A stretch of DNA of 64,000 nucleotides from Streptomyces coeruleorubidus. Its GTDB lineage: Bacteria > Actinomycetota > Actinomycetes > Streptomycetales > Streptomycetaceae. The stretch lies in the NCBI RefSeq assembly GCF_008705135.1, contig NZ_CP023694.1, positions 8,283,001 to 8,347,000 of the forward strand, given 5' to 3'. This document shows positions 1 to 8,831 of the stretch, one piece after another; the stretch's first letter is position 1; each line of letters begins with the position of its first letter. The notes below the pieces were generated by a model. That model was not told the origin of the DNA. It worked only from the letters and a program-made list of their open reading frames with translations, and searched no databases. The translations under genes were made by a program, and so were the position numbers.

Positions 1-521
1 CCCCGGACATCCTCGACACCCTGGCCGAGTACGACGTGCGCGCCATGTTCTTCGTGTGCGGGGCGATGGCCGCCGACAGCAAGAAGCTGCTGGCCCGGAT
101 GGCCGACGAGGGCCATGTCGTCGGGAACCACACCTGGTCCCACCCGCTGCTCACCCGCCTCACCCGCCGGCAGATCCGCTCCCAGATGGAGCGCACCTGC
201 GACGTCATCGAGGAGGCCTGCGGCGAGCGCCCCGAGTGGTTCCGCGCCCCCTACGGCGCCTGGAACCGCGCCGCCTTCCAACTCGGCGCCGAACTCGGCA
301 TGGAACCCCTCGGCTGGACGCTCGACACCCTCGACTGGACCTCCCCGGGCACCCGGTCCATCGTCAGGCGGGTGGAGAACGGCGCCGCCCCCGGTGTCGT
401 GGTGCTCGCCCACGACGCCGGGGGTGACCGCTCGCAGAGCGTGCGGGCCCTGCGGCGCTATCTGCCCGAACTGCTGGACTCCGGCTACCACGTGACCGTG
501 CCCCGGCGGCACTACGCGTGA
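1..521 (+). CDS. Polysaccharide deacetylase, NodB-type, 5' end outside window
   Basis: This is the C-terminal part of a carbohydrate esterase family 4 (NodB homology) protein; the reading frame is open from base 3, so the start lies upstream of the window. The metal-binding HTWSHP motif, the RAPYG motif, the LDTLDWTSPG segment and the terminal VVLAHD motif appear in family order. Such enzymes remove N- or O-acetyl groups from peptidoglycan or chitin-like polymers outside the cell. Because the first catalytic Asp motif and any signal peptide are missing, export and substrate cannot be judged. The gene converges on the sortase gene. Confidence 0.9.
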   Translation, partial: PDILDTLAEYDVRAMFFVCGAMAADSKKLLARMADEGHVVGNHTWSHPLLTRLTRRQIRSQMERTCDVIEEACGERPEWFRAPYGAWNRAAFQLGAELGMEPLGWTLDTLDWTSPGTRSIVRRVENGAAPGVVVLAHDAGGDRSQSVRALRRYLPELLDSGYHVTVPRRHYA

Positions 522-560
522 GACATGCCGTCGGGCCTTCGCCCGCCGGGCCGGGGACGC

Positions 561-1229
561 TCAGCGCACCTCGACCAGGCGGGCGAAGGCGACGACGTTG
601 CCCTCATAGCCGTTCTGCTGGGAGAAACCGCCGCCGCAGGTGATGACCCGCAGCTCCGCCGCGCCCTTGGAGGCGTAGACGCGGTCGCCGGGGAAGTTGT
701 TCTTCTCGAACACCTCGACGCCGTAGATCTCGAACACGGCGGTCTTGCCGTCCTGCCGGGCGACCTCGACGCGGTTTCCCTTCTTCAGGGCCCCGAGCCC
801 GTAGAACACGGCGGGGCCCTGCTCGTTGTCGACATGGCCGACGACGACCGCGGTGCCCTTCTCGCCGGGGGTGACGGCACCGGTGAACCAGCCGGCCAGG
901 TTCGGGTCCTCCGGAGGCGGCGCGCCGACCCAGCCGTCCGCGTCCAGACCCACGGGAATCATCGGCGCGTCGACCTGGATCGCCGGGATCCTGATCCGGT
1001 CCGGGAGGGCGTAGGGAAGGGGCTTGACGCTCCCGGCGAAGGTGTCCCCGGGCACGCGGCTGTCCGCCGCGGCCGCGGTCGCGGGCTGCGGCGGGCCCTC
1101 GTCGAATTCCCCCGAACCATTCCGGATGAGCGCGAGGCCGGTCAGCAGAACCAGCGCTATCACGCCCCACGGGGCGCGCTTCTTCCGCCGCGCCTCCTCT
1201 TCCGCCTCGGCCAGCTCGGACGCAGACAT
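561..1229 (-). CDS. Class F-like sortase, N-terminal membrane anchor
   Basis: This 222-residue protein has a cytoplasmic charged N-terminus, one membrane helix at about residues 22-36 and a sortase domain from about residue 70. The transpeptidase His is H132 in VVVGHVD and the cysteine is C198 in VITCGG. Class F enzymes of actinomycetes usually read CGGxFDRxTxxYxDN; here it is CGGGFSQQNGYEGN, so the expected downstream Arg is not seen before R217. The ATG at 1229 is chosen because GAGAGGGG lies just upstream. Adjacent secreted proteins with C-terminal helices are likely partners, but they lack a canonical LPxTG motif. Confidence 0.88.
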   Translation of the reverse strand: MSASELAEAEEEARRKKRAPWGVIALVLLTGLALIRNGSGEFDEGPPQPATAAAADSRVPGDTFAGSVKPLPYALPDRIRIPAIQVDAPMIPVGLDADGWVGAPPPEDPNLAGWFTGAVTPGEKGTAVVVGHVDNEQGPAVFYGLGALKKGNRVEVARQDGKTAVFEIYGVEVFEKNNFPGDRVYASKGAAELRVITCGGGFSQQNGYEGNVVAFARLVEVR

Positions 1230-1589
1230 GGGCCATCCCCTCTCGACCCGGCCGTCGCCGTGTCGTTCGCGCATATCAGAACGCTAAGTGCCGCGCGCGG
1301 AACCGGCGACGGGGCAGGAGCGAACGGGTGGCGCAGGGCGGTCCGGGCCGTCCGGGGTGGCCCGTGGGCATGAGGTGCGCCATCCGAGTTGCCACCGCGA
1401 GGAATTTTCTGACGGTGTGTGACCTGCGGCGATATCCGATTGCGCCGTTGTCCCGCGGCGCCTTCTCTCACCAGGACGGACCATTCCCGAAATGCGGGTC
1501 ACGGCAAGGCAACTGACTGTCTTTCTGGGAGGCGCTTTCTCGCCGATCGACCGGGGACGGGTCCCGGGGCGTCTTCCGCGGAGGTTCAC
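1230..1589. other. Divergent intergenic region between sortase and secreted-protein genes
   Basis: There is no convincing gene in these 360 bases. The region must hold promoters for the sortase (leftward) and the secreted protein (rightward). The 9-mer AACGCTAAG at 1280-1288 recurs upstream of the other small secreted protein at 2804-2812, in the same orientation relative to the leftward genes. A GCGGAGG ribosome site precedes the ATG at 1590. Confidence 0.4.
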
Positions 1590-2078
1590 ATGCGTAACAC
1601 TCGTGCCCTGGCGGTCGCCGGCGCCGCGGTCGCCGCCCTCGGCCTTTCCGCCCCCGCGGCCGTCGCGTGGGACACGCCCAGCAACATCGTCGCCCTGCCC
1701 AGCGTGATCGCCCGCGGCGGCCAGCTGACCATCACGGTCGACGGCTGCCGCCACGGCGGCACGGCGACCTCCAACGCGTTCACGAGGCCGGCGAGGCTCT
1801 CGCCCATCTCCGGCGCCAAGGAGACGGCGAGGGGCACCGCCACCATCAGGAACAACGCCCGCCCGGGGCCGTACGACATCACGGTCACGTGCAACGGCAA
1901 GAGCCTGACCAAGCCCCATGCCTTCACCGTCATCGGCGGTGTCCGCGGCGGTATCGGCGGCAGCAGCACCACCGGTGCGACGCCGACCGACATGGCCATC
2001 GGTGGTGGGCTCGTGACCGCGGCGCTCGTCGGCGGCGGGGTGTTCTGGATGCGCCGCCGCGCCGAGCGGCGCGTCTGA
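1590..2078 (+). CDS. Small secreted protein with C-terminal membrane helix
   Basis: This 162-residue protein has a clear Sec signal peptide (about residues 1-28, ending in an Ala-rich AVA-type site). A beta-rich extracellular part of about 85 residues follows, with two cysteines (DGC and VTC), then a Gly/Ser/Thr linker, a C-terminal membrane helix and an RRRAERRV tail. This is the architecture of a cell-wall or membrane-anchored surface protein. No LPxTG-like sorting signal is evident. The ATG is preceded by GCGGAGG. The protein at 2189-2728 has the same plan, so the two are probably paralogues served by, or co-occurring with, the neighbouring sortase. No specific function can be named. Confidence 0.8.
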   Translation: MRNTRALAVAGAAVAALGLSAPAAVAWDTPSNIVALPSVIARGGQLTITVDGCRHGGTATSNAFTRPARLSPISGAKETARGTATIRNNARPGPYDITVTCNGKSLTKPHAFTVIGGVRGGIGGSSTTGATPTDMAIGGGLVTAALVGGGVFWMRRRAERRV

Positions 2079-2128
2079 CGCCTCGTTCCCCGCTCCTTCG
2101 ACGCGCCGCCTCGCACGTGAACGGTCTT

Positions 2129-2158
2129 CGCCCCGGATTCCTCGACGGATCCGGGGCG
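2129..2158. terminator. Bidirectional hairpin between convergent genes
   Basis: A perfect 10-bp stem (CGCCCCGGAT with its complement) encloses a 10-base loop between two convergent surface-protein genes. No clear T-run follows, as is usual in Streptomyces. Confidence 0.6.
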
Positions 2159-2188
2159 CAGACCTGGGCGTGCGGTGCGTCGGGCGGG

Positions 2189-2728
2189 TCAGCCGGCGTC
2201 CTCGTCGGTGCGGCGGCGTGTGAAGTGGTACGCCGTGCCCAGCGTGCCGGCGATGAGGGCGGCGCCGAGGCCGATCTCCCTCAGGTCAAAACCGGCGAGG
2301 GTGCCGCCCTCTCCGGCGTGCACGCCCTTCGACGGATGGCGGTGGCGGTCCGACGGGCGATGCGGGGAGTGGTGCGGCGGACGGTCGCCGGCGATGGTCA
2401 GATGTGCTCTGCCGCTCGACTCGTCACAGATGAACACCACGGAGTGCTCGGCCCCGGGCTTGGCGTCCCGGTCGACCCTGGCCGTCGCCGACGACTGGTG
2501 CCACGGGATTTCGAGCATGTCGAAGACCGGTGAGTTGACCACCGCCTCCCCCCGGCATGCTTCGTTGCGCTGCACACGCAGCGTGACCCGGCCGCCCGCC
2601 GCGACGGTGGAGGGCTCGACACTGAAGCCGAAGTCGGTCCGGACGGCCGCGTCGGCCGGCACGCAGGAGGTGAGGGTGCCGGCGGCCAGCAGTACGGCCG
2701 AGGCCGAAGCGACGCATATCGCGCGCAT
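2189..2728 (-). CDS. Small secreted protein with C-terminal membrane helix
   Basis: This 179-residue protein has a signal peptide that could also be read as a lipoprotein signal (GTLTSC). An extracellular beta-rich domain with cysteines follows, then a His/Pro-rich linker, a C-terminal helix at about residues 148-167 and an RRRTDEDAG tail. The overall plan is the same as the protein at 1590-2078, in a convergent arrangement. The ATG is preceded by a GGAGG site. The DLREIGLGAALIAG segment before the helix is not a recognised sorting motif. The function is unknown; a cell-surface structural role near the sortase is inference. Confidence 0.78.
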   Translation of the reverse strand: MRAICVASASAVLLAAGTLTSCVPADAAVRTDFGFSVEPSTVAAGGRVTLRVQRNEACRGEAVVNSPVFDMLEIPWHQSSATARVDRDAKPGAEHSVVFICDESSGRAHLTIAGDRPPHHSPHRPSDRHRHPSKGVHAGEGGTLAGFDLREIGLGAALIAGTLGTAYHFTRRRTDEDAG

Positions 2729-2951
2729 GGTGAATCCTCCGGGTCCCCGAGGAGCCGCCGCGGACCTGTTCCGCTCACGTCACGAGTGCACCTCGATGCC
2801 TGAAACGCTAAGAACGGGCGCGCGGCGGCGCGATCGCAGTAGCGCGAATGGGGCACAGGTGTGGGCTGCCCGGGGGACCCCGGTGACGCGGACGGGGGAC
2901 GGCGACGGTGTGTCGCGCGCCCCCCGGCCCGGTTCCGTGGTGCGGGTGGCG

Positions 2952-3716
2952 TCAGTCCCCGGTGCCCGGGAAGAGGTTCAGGAACGGATCCGCCGACGCG
3001 GTCACACCCCTGCTGAAGGGCGCGTCGAAGTCCCAGATCAGGAACAGCAGGAAGGCGATCAGCGCCGAGAACAGCCCGGCGAGGACCAGTTCGCGCGTCG
3101 TTCTGCGGATCTGGAGGGCGAAGATCATCCCGATGGTGACGACGGCTCCGGAGATCAGCCCGAACCACACCACGCCCGGCATGGTCTCCCCGGTCGACTC
3201 CGCCCGGGCGATCCGGGCCTGGCTGGCCGCGGTCACCTGGTCGAGGAGCGGCTGGTAGGCCTGGGCCTGGAAGTCCGTCTCCGGCTCGTAGTCGGTGACG
3301 TCCTGGCGGAGGCGCTCGAAGAGGTCACGGCCGCGCTCGGTGACCTGGCCCTCGTCGGCCATGGTGTCCCACTCGGTGGTGACGACGTGGCTCACATACG
3401 TGTGGATGTCGTCCCGGATGCGGTCGCGTACGTCGTCCGGGTAGACCCGGACCCGCTCCGAGATCTCGTGCAGCGCGGTGGCCTCCGCCTGGACGTGGTC
3501 CTGGGCGGCGCTGCGCCCCTCCCACACACCGGCGATCGCCAGACCCAGGACGATGGCGTACACCACGCCGATCCACATGGTCATGTACTCGATGACGTCC
3601 GGGGTCTCGCTGGGGTCCTCGTCGTCGGACGCGGTGCGGTGGCGTACGACCGTGATGACGACCACCACGACACACGCGGCCAGCATCGCGAGGGTGAGAA
3701 CAAGCCATTCCGGCAA
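2952..3716 (-). CDS. DUF4239 (bestrophin-like) membrane protein
   Basis: This 254-residue protein has four predicted membrane helices, two near the N-terminus (about 4-24 and 45-66) and two near the C-terminus (about 181-200 and 210-229). A soluble helical segment of about 110 residues separates the pairs. This layout is that of the DUF4239 family. The start is a TTG at 3716, supported by a CTGGAGG site six bases upstream. It lies just downstream of the proline-rich secreted gene on the same strand and could be co-transcribed with it. The biochemical function of DUF4239 is not established; a channel-like role is only suggested by topology. Confidence 0.8.
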   Translation of the reverse strand: MPEWLVLTLAMLAACVVVVVITVVRHRTASDDEDPSETPDVIEYMTMWIGVVYAIVLGLAIAGVWEGRSAAQDHVQAEATALHEISERVRVYPDDVRDRIRDDIHTYVSHVVTTEWDTMADEGQVTERGRDLFERLRQDVTDYEPETDFQAQAYQPLLDQVTAASQARIARAESTGETMPGVVWFGLISGAVVTIGMIFALQIRRTTRELVLAGLFSALIAFLLFLIWDFDAPFSRGVTASADPFLNLFPGTGD

Positions 3717-3740
3717 GAGATGCCTCCAGAGCTTCAGGGA

Positions 3741-4357
3741 TCAGCGCGCGCGCAGCGCGGCGACGGCGACCACCGCGGGCACCGTGACGAGCAGGACGAA
3801 GGTGAGCGGCGACATGGTCCTGCTCGCCGGTCGTGGCCGCGGCGCGGCGCGGTACACCGGGTAGCGCACGGGCGTCGCGGACGGACGCGGGGTGGGCTTC
3901 GCCGACGGCTTCGGTGCCGGGGCGGGGGGCGGGGAGGTACCGGCCTGGGGGCCGGCCGGGGCGGCGCCGGGCGTGGCGCGGGCGGCGGAGGCGGAGGCGG
4001 CGGCTCCGGTCTGGCCGTGGGGGTCGGTTTCGGGGGTGAGGGTGAGGGTGGCGGTGGTGTCGGGTCCGGTGGCGGCGTCGGTCTCGGAGTCGGCTTCGGC
4101 GGCGGGGGTGCCGGGGTCGGGGTGGGTGTGGGGGTCGGTGTGGGTGTCGGGCACGGCGGCTTGGTCGGCCAGGTCCTGCTTCCGGCGATCGCCACCGCCT
4201 CCGTGCCGTCCGGCCCCGTCGAGGCGTACGCACAGGAGTCGGCCACCGCCACTCCGGCCGGCGCGCCGACGAGCGCCCAGGTCAGCGTCGCCACCGCCAA
4301 GGCCTTTGCGGCGAGGGCGGATTGAGTCGATACGGGTCCATGCACGACGAAGATCAT
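3741..4357 (-). CDS. Proline-rich secreted protein with apparent frameshift
   Basis: The two ends of one plausible protein lie in different frames. From the ATG at 4357 a signal peptide, a short Cys-containing segment and a Pro-Thr repeat are read in one frame. The last part, a Ala/Pro/Ser-rich linker, a membrane helix and an ALRAR tail ending at 3741, is read in another. Joining them requires one missing base or two extra bases within the low-complexity tract at about 4060-4160. The joined plan (signal, spacer, C-terminal helix, basic tail) matches the two secreted proteins upstream. A sequencing error, a natural lesion or phase variation are all possible. Confidence 0.55.
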
Positions 4358-4617
4358 GAGCCTTGCCCCGCCGGGACGCGCCGGAGCGCAAGGGGATTGC
4401 CCCGAAAGAGGGATATCCGGGTGCCGACGGTTTGACGGGCGGACGTCCGCGAGGCGTGCGACGCGTACCTCTGTGCGGTGGCGAGCGGTGGCCGTCACAG
4501 GTTCCGGAAAGAAATTTGGCCGGTCGTTGAACACAAACACGGCTCCGGTGCGTACTCATGACCGTGCGGCGGCGCAGCAGGGCGCTGCAACACCCTTGGG
4601 ATTATGGGGAGTTGACG

Positions 4618-5610
4618 ATGAAGACCTCCTGGCGGAGCGCCTCACTCGTGGCGAGCGCCGCGGCGGTCCTGGCGCTGACGACGGCGTGCGGTCAGGACAG
4701 CCCACCGGCGGCCAGCCAGAACGTGGGAGCCACGGCGGCGCCCGGCGACTACGGAAGCATCGGCACCGGGAACGGAGTGGGCGGCACCGCGGGCGCCCAG
4801 CAGGCCTCGCCGAGCCCCTCCAGCCCGTCAAACCCCGCGGGCAAGCTGTCCGTCGCCACCGCCGAGGAGGTCGGCAAGGTGGTGACCGACAGCCTGGGCC
4901 TCACTCTGTACAGGTTCGACCAGGACAGCGAGCAGCCGCCCAAGTCGAACTGCGACGGCGACTGCGCCAAGACCTGGCCGCCGGTGCCCGCGGACGACGC
5001 CGAGGCCGGCGAGGGCATCGACAAGTCGCTGCTCGGCTCGGTCACCCGGGCCGACGGCACCAAGCAGCTGACCGTCGGCGGCTGGCCGGCCTACCGCTAC
5101 GCCAAGGACGTCAACGCCGGTGACGTCAAGGGCCAGGGCGTGGGCGGCAAGTGGTACGCGCTGGCCCCCGACGGCAAGAAGGCGCAGGGCGGCGGGGCCG
5201 CCGGCGGCGAGGAGGCAGGCGGTGAGGAGGCCGGGGCGCAGCCCGGGCTGTCCACCCGCAACGACCCCAAGCTCGGCGAGATCGTCGTCGACAAGAACGG
5301 CATGACCGTCTACCGCTTCAAGAAGGACGAGGCCTGGCCCAAGCCCGTCTCCAACTGCACCGGCGAGTGCCTGGAGAAGTGGCCGCTCGTGGAGCCCGTC
5401 GACTTCGCCGACACCAAGGGCATCCAGGAGAAGGGGTACATGATCTTCGACCGGACCGACGGCAAGGGCAAGCAGCAGACGATCAACTGCTCGCCGATCT
5501 ACACCTTCGCCGGTGACAAGGCTCCCGGCGACACCAACGGCCAGGGCGTCGGCGGCACCTGGTACGCCGTGCGGCCCGACGGGAAGCTGGTCGGCGCTTC
5601 GGAGAAGTAG
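4618..5610 (+). CDS. SCO0930-family lipoprotein with two Lipoprotein_15 repeats
   Basis: This 330-residue protein starts with a lipoprotein signal (LALTTAC, Cys at about residue 22). After a Ser/Pro/Gly linker come two copies of the secreted repeat PF03640, at about residues 80-180 and 215-325. The copies are recognisable by G-TLYRF...NCDGDCAKTWPP and G-TVYRF...NCTGECLEKWPL. Each repeat has a pair of cysteines and ends with a QGVGGxWYA motif. These lipoproteins are displayed on the outer face of the membrane; no enzymatic role is known. GGGGAG precedes the ATG. A strong terminator follows at 5659. Confidence 0.88.
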   Translation: MKTSWRSASLVASAAAVLALTTACGQDSPPAASQNVGATAAPGDYGSIGTGNGVGGTAGAQQASPSPSSPSNPAGKLSVATAEEVGKVVTDSLGLTLYRFDQDSEQPPKSNCDGDCAKTWPPVPADDAEAGEGIDKSLLGSVTRADGTKQLTVGGWPAYRYAKDVNAGDVKGQGVGGKWYALAPDGKKAQGGGAAGGEEAGGEEAGAQPGLSTRNDPKLGEIVVDKNGMTVYRFKKDEAWPKPVSNCTGECLEKWPLVEPVDFADTKGIQEKGYMIFDRTDGKGKQQTINCSPIYTFAGDKAPGDTNGQGVGGTWYAVRPDGKLVGASEK

Positions 5611-5658
5611 AGAAACCTCCCCAGGGTTGATCCTCTCGTCCACCCGACGGAGCCGACC

Positions 5659-5699
5659 CGGTCCGCCCCTCCGTGACTCACGGAGGGGCGGACCGTTTT
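5659..5699 (+). terminator. Strong intrinsic terminator
   Basis: A perfect 18-bp inverted repeat (5659-5676 and 5678-5695) with almost no spacer is followed by TTTT. It closes the lipoprotein gene and separates it from the methyltransferase at 5878. Confidence 0.9.
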
Positions 5700-5877
5700 G
5701 ACGTGCTCGAACACTGTTCGTCATATGTTCGAAGGGTGTGCGTGCGGGTATCAATTCGGCACGTGCCGCAGGCAGTGACCGGGAACGGATGGTCAATTTC
5801 CGTTTCGGGTCGCTCCATTGGCGGGCGATCAGTAGCCTCTGCTCGAACACCGGATCGCCTACGCCTTGGAGAGATAG

Positions 5878-6690
5878 ATGGAGCGTCCCGCCTGGGCCCC
5901 ACGGAGCATCGACATATCGGTGCCCAGCGTCTCCCGGATGTACGACTACTACCTGGGCGGATCGCACAACTTCGAGGTCGACCGGGAAGCGGCCCGCAGG
6001 GCCATGGAGTTCATGCCGGGGCTCCCCAAGATCATGCAGGCGAACCGGGCGTTCATGCGCCGCGCCGTGCGCTACGCGGCCGACCAGGGCATCAGCCAGT
6101 TCCTGGACATCGGCTCCGGCATCCCCACCTTCGGCAATGTGCACGAGGTGGCCCAGGCCGCCCGCCCCGGAGCGCGCGTGGTGTACGTCGACCACGACCC
6201 GGTGGCCGTGGCGCACAGCCAGGCGGTCCTCCAGGGCAACGACGACGCGGACATCGTGGCCGCGGACCTCCGCAAGCCCCAGGAGATCCTGCGCAGCCCC
6301 GAGGTGGAGCGGCTGATCGACCTGAATCAGCCAGTGGCGCTGCTCCTCGTTGCCATACTGCACTTCGTGGAAGACGAGGACGACCCGTACGGGGCGGTGG
6401 CCGAGCTGCGCGAGGCGCTCGCGCCCGGCAGCCTGCTCGTGCTCACCCATGCCTCGTACGAGGGGATCCCGCTGCCGCCGGAGCGGGCCGGAGGCGCGGT
6501 GAACGTGTACCAGGACATCCGCAGCCCGCTGATCATGCGCTCGCGCGAGGAGATCGCGCGGTTCTTCAAGGGGTACGACATGGTGGAACCCGGACTGGTG
6601 GCGATGCCGCGCTGGCGGCCCGACACCGCACCGGAGGACGAGGATCCGTATGCGTTCTCCGGCTTCGCGGGCGTGGGGCGTACGGCGTGA
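5878..6690 (+). CDS. SAM-dependent methyltransferase, Methyltransf_19 family
   Basis: This 270-residue protein matches the actinobacterial PF04672 family. It opens with the typical ARMYDYYLGG-like segment (here VSRMYDYYLGGSHNF) and the family helix before the SAM-binding FLDIGSGIPT motif at about residues 76-85. VVYVDHDPVAV, which binds the SAM ribose, follows. The substrate is unknown for the family. Its stop overlaps the GTG start of the downstream c-di-GMP gene by four bases, so the two are translationally coupled. The start at 5878 follows a GGAGAG site. A regulatory partnership with the c-di-GMP enzyme is inference from coupling. Confidence 0.88.
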   Translation: MERPAWAPRSIDISVPSVSRMYDYYLGGSHNFEVDREAARRAMEFMPGLPKIMQANRAFMRRAVRYAADQGISQFLDIGSGIPTFGNVHEVAQAARPGARVVYVDHDPVAVAHSQAVLQGNDDADIVAADLRKPQEILRSPEVERLIDLNQPVALLLVAILHFVEDEDDPYGAVAELREALAPGSLLVLTHASYEGIPLPPERAGGAVNVYQDIRSPLIMRSREEIARFFKGYDMVEPGLVAMPRWRPDTAPEDEDPYAFSGFAGVGRTA

Positions 6691-8831
6691 GCGCGGAACC
6701 GGACGGGCCGGAGGACAGACTCCGCCGGTTCGCGACGATCTGGAGCCGGGCCGTCTTCCCGGTGACCTCGACGTCGTCGACCCGGCCGGAGTTCGAGGAG
6801 CAACTGCTGCCGCTGGCTCGGCGGTTGAGCGAGGCACTGCTGGCCCGGGCCTTCGATGCCGACGCGGGCAGGGCGGTGGGCGCCGCCCTCGTGGACGCGC
6901 ACTGCACCGACCCGGAGGCGCTCAGCCGCACGCTGGACTGCGTGGACGCGTACCTCGTCCTGTACTGCGGTGGTGACGGCGACCAGGAAGGCCTGCGGGC
7001 GCGTTCCGCCCGCCTCCAGCACGCGATGGCCGCCGGCTTCGCGCAGGCGCTGCGCGAGCGGACGCTGGCCGAGCAGGAGGCCATCGCCCAGGCCGCCCTC
7101 CAGGCGCAGGGCGTGGTGGCACAGGCCCTGCACGCCACCGAGGCCCGCTTCCGCGCCGTCTTCGAGGGCGCGGCCATAGGCATCGGCATGGCCGACCTCG
7201 ACGGCAACATCCTCCAGGTCAACGGCGCGCTGCTGCGCATGTTCGGGGTCTCCGAGCAGACGATACGCGGCCGCAACGTCATGGAGTGGACCCATCCCGA
7301 CGACGCGCCGCAGACCTGGCGGCTCTACGACGAACTCGTGCGCGGCGAGCGTGAGCACTACCACCTGGAGAAGGCGTTCTACCGCCCTGACGGAACGGTC
7401 CTGTGGACCAACCTGACGGTCTCCCTGCTGCGGGACGCCGACGGCAGTCCGCAGTACCAGCTCGCGCTCATGGAGGACACCACCGAGCGGCGGCTGCTCA
7501 ATCTGAGGCTGCGTTACGAGGCCACGCACGACGCGCTGACCGGCCTGCCGAACCGCACCTTCTTCTTCGAGCGCCTGGAGAAGGCACTGGGCGCCGGGAA
7601 GGGCCAGCGGTTCGGCCTCTGCTACCTGGACCTGGACGGCTTCAAGACCATCAACGACAGCCTCGGCCACGCGGCCGGCGACCGGCTGCTGGTGGAGGTC
7701 GCCGACCGGCTCCAGTCCTGCGCCACCGCGCCCGGCGAGATGGTCGCCCGGCTCGGCGGCGACGAGTTCGTGGCCCTGACCACGGGCCCCGACACCCAGC
7801 GCGAGGTCGACGAGCTCGCCACGCGCATCATGAACGCCCTGCTCGCGCCGATCAGCGTCGACGGCCGGGAGCTGACCGTGCGCGGCAGCATCGGCATCGT
7901 CGAGGGCCCGGCCGGGGAGCGCAGCCCGGCGGAGGTGCTGCGCAGCGCCGACATCACCATGTACCGGGCCAAGTCGGCGGGCGGCAACCGCTTCGAACTG
8001 GCCGACCCGGAGGCGGACGCCCGCGCCATCACCCGGCACGGGCTGACCACGGCGCTGCCGACGGCCCTGGAACGGGGCGAGTTCTTCATCGAGTACCAGC
8101 CGCTGGTCCATCTCGGCGACGGCAGTGTGCGCGGTGCGGAGGCCCTGGTGCGCTGGCTGCACCCGCAGCACGGGGTGCTCGGCCCGGACCGTTTCATTCC
8201 GCTCGCCGAACACACCGGGCTGATCGTGCCGTTGGGCCGCTGGGTCCTGGAGCAGTCGGTGCGGCAGGCCCGTGAGTGGCGGGAACTGCACGGTGGTGCG
8301 GAGGCCGTGGGCCCGCTGCGGATCAACGTCAACCTCTCGCCCTGCCAGCTCACCCATCCCGGCCTGGTCCAGGACACCGTCGACATCCTGGAACGCGCGG
8401 GCGTCGAACCGGACGCGCTCTGCCTGGAGGTCACGGAGTCGGCGCTGATCGGCGCGGACGACGACCTGCTGAAGCCGCTGCGCCGCCTGGCGGAGATGGG
8501 CGTCGACATCGCCCTGGACGACTTCGGCACCGGCTACTCCAACCTCGCCAACCTGCGCCGCCTGCCGGTCAGCGTCCTCAAGCTGGACCGCTCCTTCACC
8601 CAGAGCATGCAGCAGTTCCCGGCCGACCCCGTCGACCTCAAGATCGTCGAGGGGATCGTCTCCCTGGCCCACAGCCTGGACCTGGCGGTCACCGTGGAGG
8701 GCGTCGAGACAGGGGCCCAGGCCGAACAACTCCGCATCCTGGGCTGTGACACCGCCCAGGGCTGGTACTACGCCCGCCCGGGCCCGCCGGAGAGGCTGCA
8801 CGAACTGGCACTGGCGGACGCGACGGGCTGA
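6687..8831 (+). CDS. rmdA: PAS-GGDEF-EAL cyclic-di-GMP enzyme, RmdA-like
   Basis: This 714-residue cytoplasmic protein has an N-terminal helical region with a coiled stretch (about 1-150), a PAS domain (about 150-270), a GGDEF domain (intact GGDEF at 357-361) and an EAL domain (EAL at 485-487, DDFGTG at about 611-616, then KLDRSF and VTVEGVET). Both cyclase and phosphodiesterase signatures are complete, so it can in principle make and break cyclic-di-GMP. Domain order and neighbours (SCO0930-type lipoprotein and Methyltransf_19 gene upstream) match S. coelicolor SCO0928, named RmdA, a phosphodiesterase that affects aerial development. The GTG start at 6687 overlaps the upstream stop. Confidence 0.9.
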   Translation: MSAEPDGPEDRLRRFATIWSRAVFPVTSTSSTRPEFEEQLLPLARRLSEALLARAFDADAGRAVGAALVDAHCTDPEALSRTLDCVDAYLVLYCGGDGDQEGLRARSARLQHAMAAGFAQALRERTLAEQEAIAQAALQAQGVVAQALHATEARFRAVFEGAAIGIGMADLDGNILQVNGALLRMFGVSEQTIRGRNVMEWTHPDDAPQTWRLYDELVRGEREHYHLEKAFYRPDGTVLWTNLTVSLLRDADGSPQYQLALMEDTTERRLLNLRLRYEATHDALTGLPNRTFFFERLEKALGAGKGQRFGLCYLDLDGFKTINDSLGHAAGDRLLVEVADRLQSCATAPGEMVARLGGDEFVALTTGPDTQREVDELATRIMNALLAPISVDGRELTVRGSIGIVEGPAGERSPAEVLRSADITMYRAKSAGGNRFELADPEADARAITRHGLTTALPTALERGEFFIEYQPLVHLGDGSVRGAEALVRWLHPQHGVLGPDRFIPLAEHTGLIVPLGRWVLEQSVRQAREWRELHGGAEAVGPLRINVNLSPCQLTHPGLVQDTVDILERAGVEPDALCLEVTESALIGADDDLLKPLRRLAEMGVDIALDDFGTGYSNLANLRRLPVSVLKLDRSFTQSMQQFPADPVDLKIVEGIVSLAHSLDLAVTVEGVETGAQAEQLRILGCDTAQGWYYARPGPPERLHELALADATG

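Noticed and set aside
4040..4160. Tandem GGTG-rich tract as a CRISPR or regulatory repeat
   Set aside because: It is the coding strand complement of a Pro-Thr repeat; units are short with no spacers.
2175..4325. Over 700-codon plus-strand frame across three minus-strand genes
   Set aside because: It crosses gene boundaries and contains long Gly-Val repeats that are the complement of the Pro-Thr tract.
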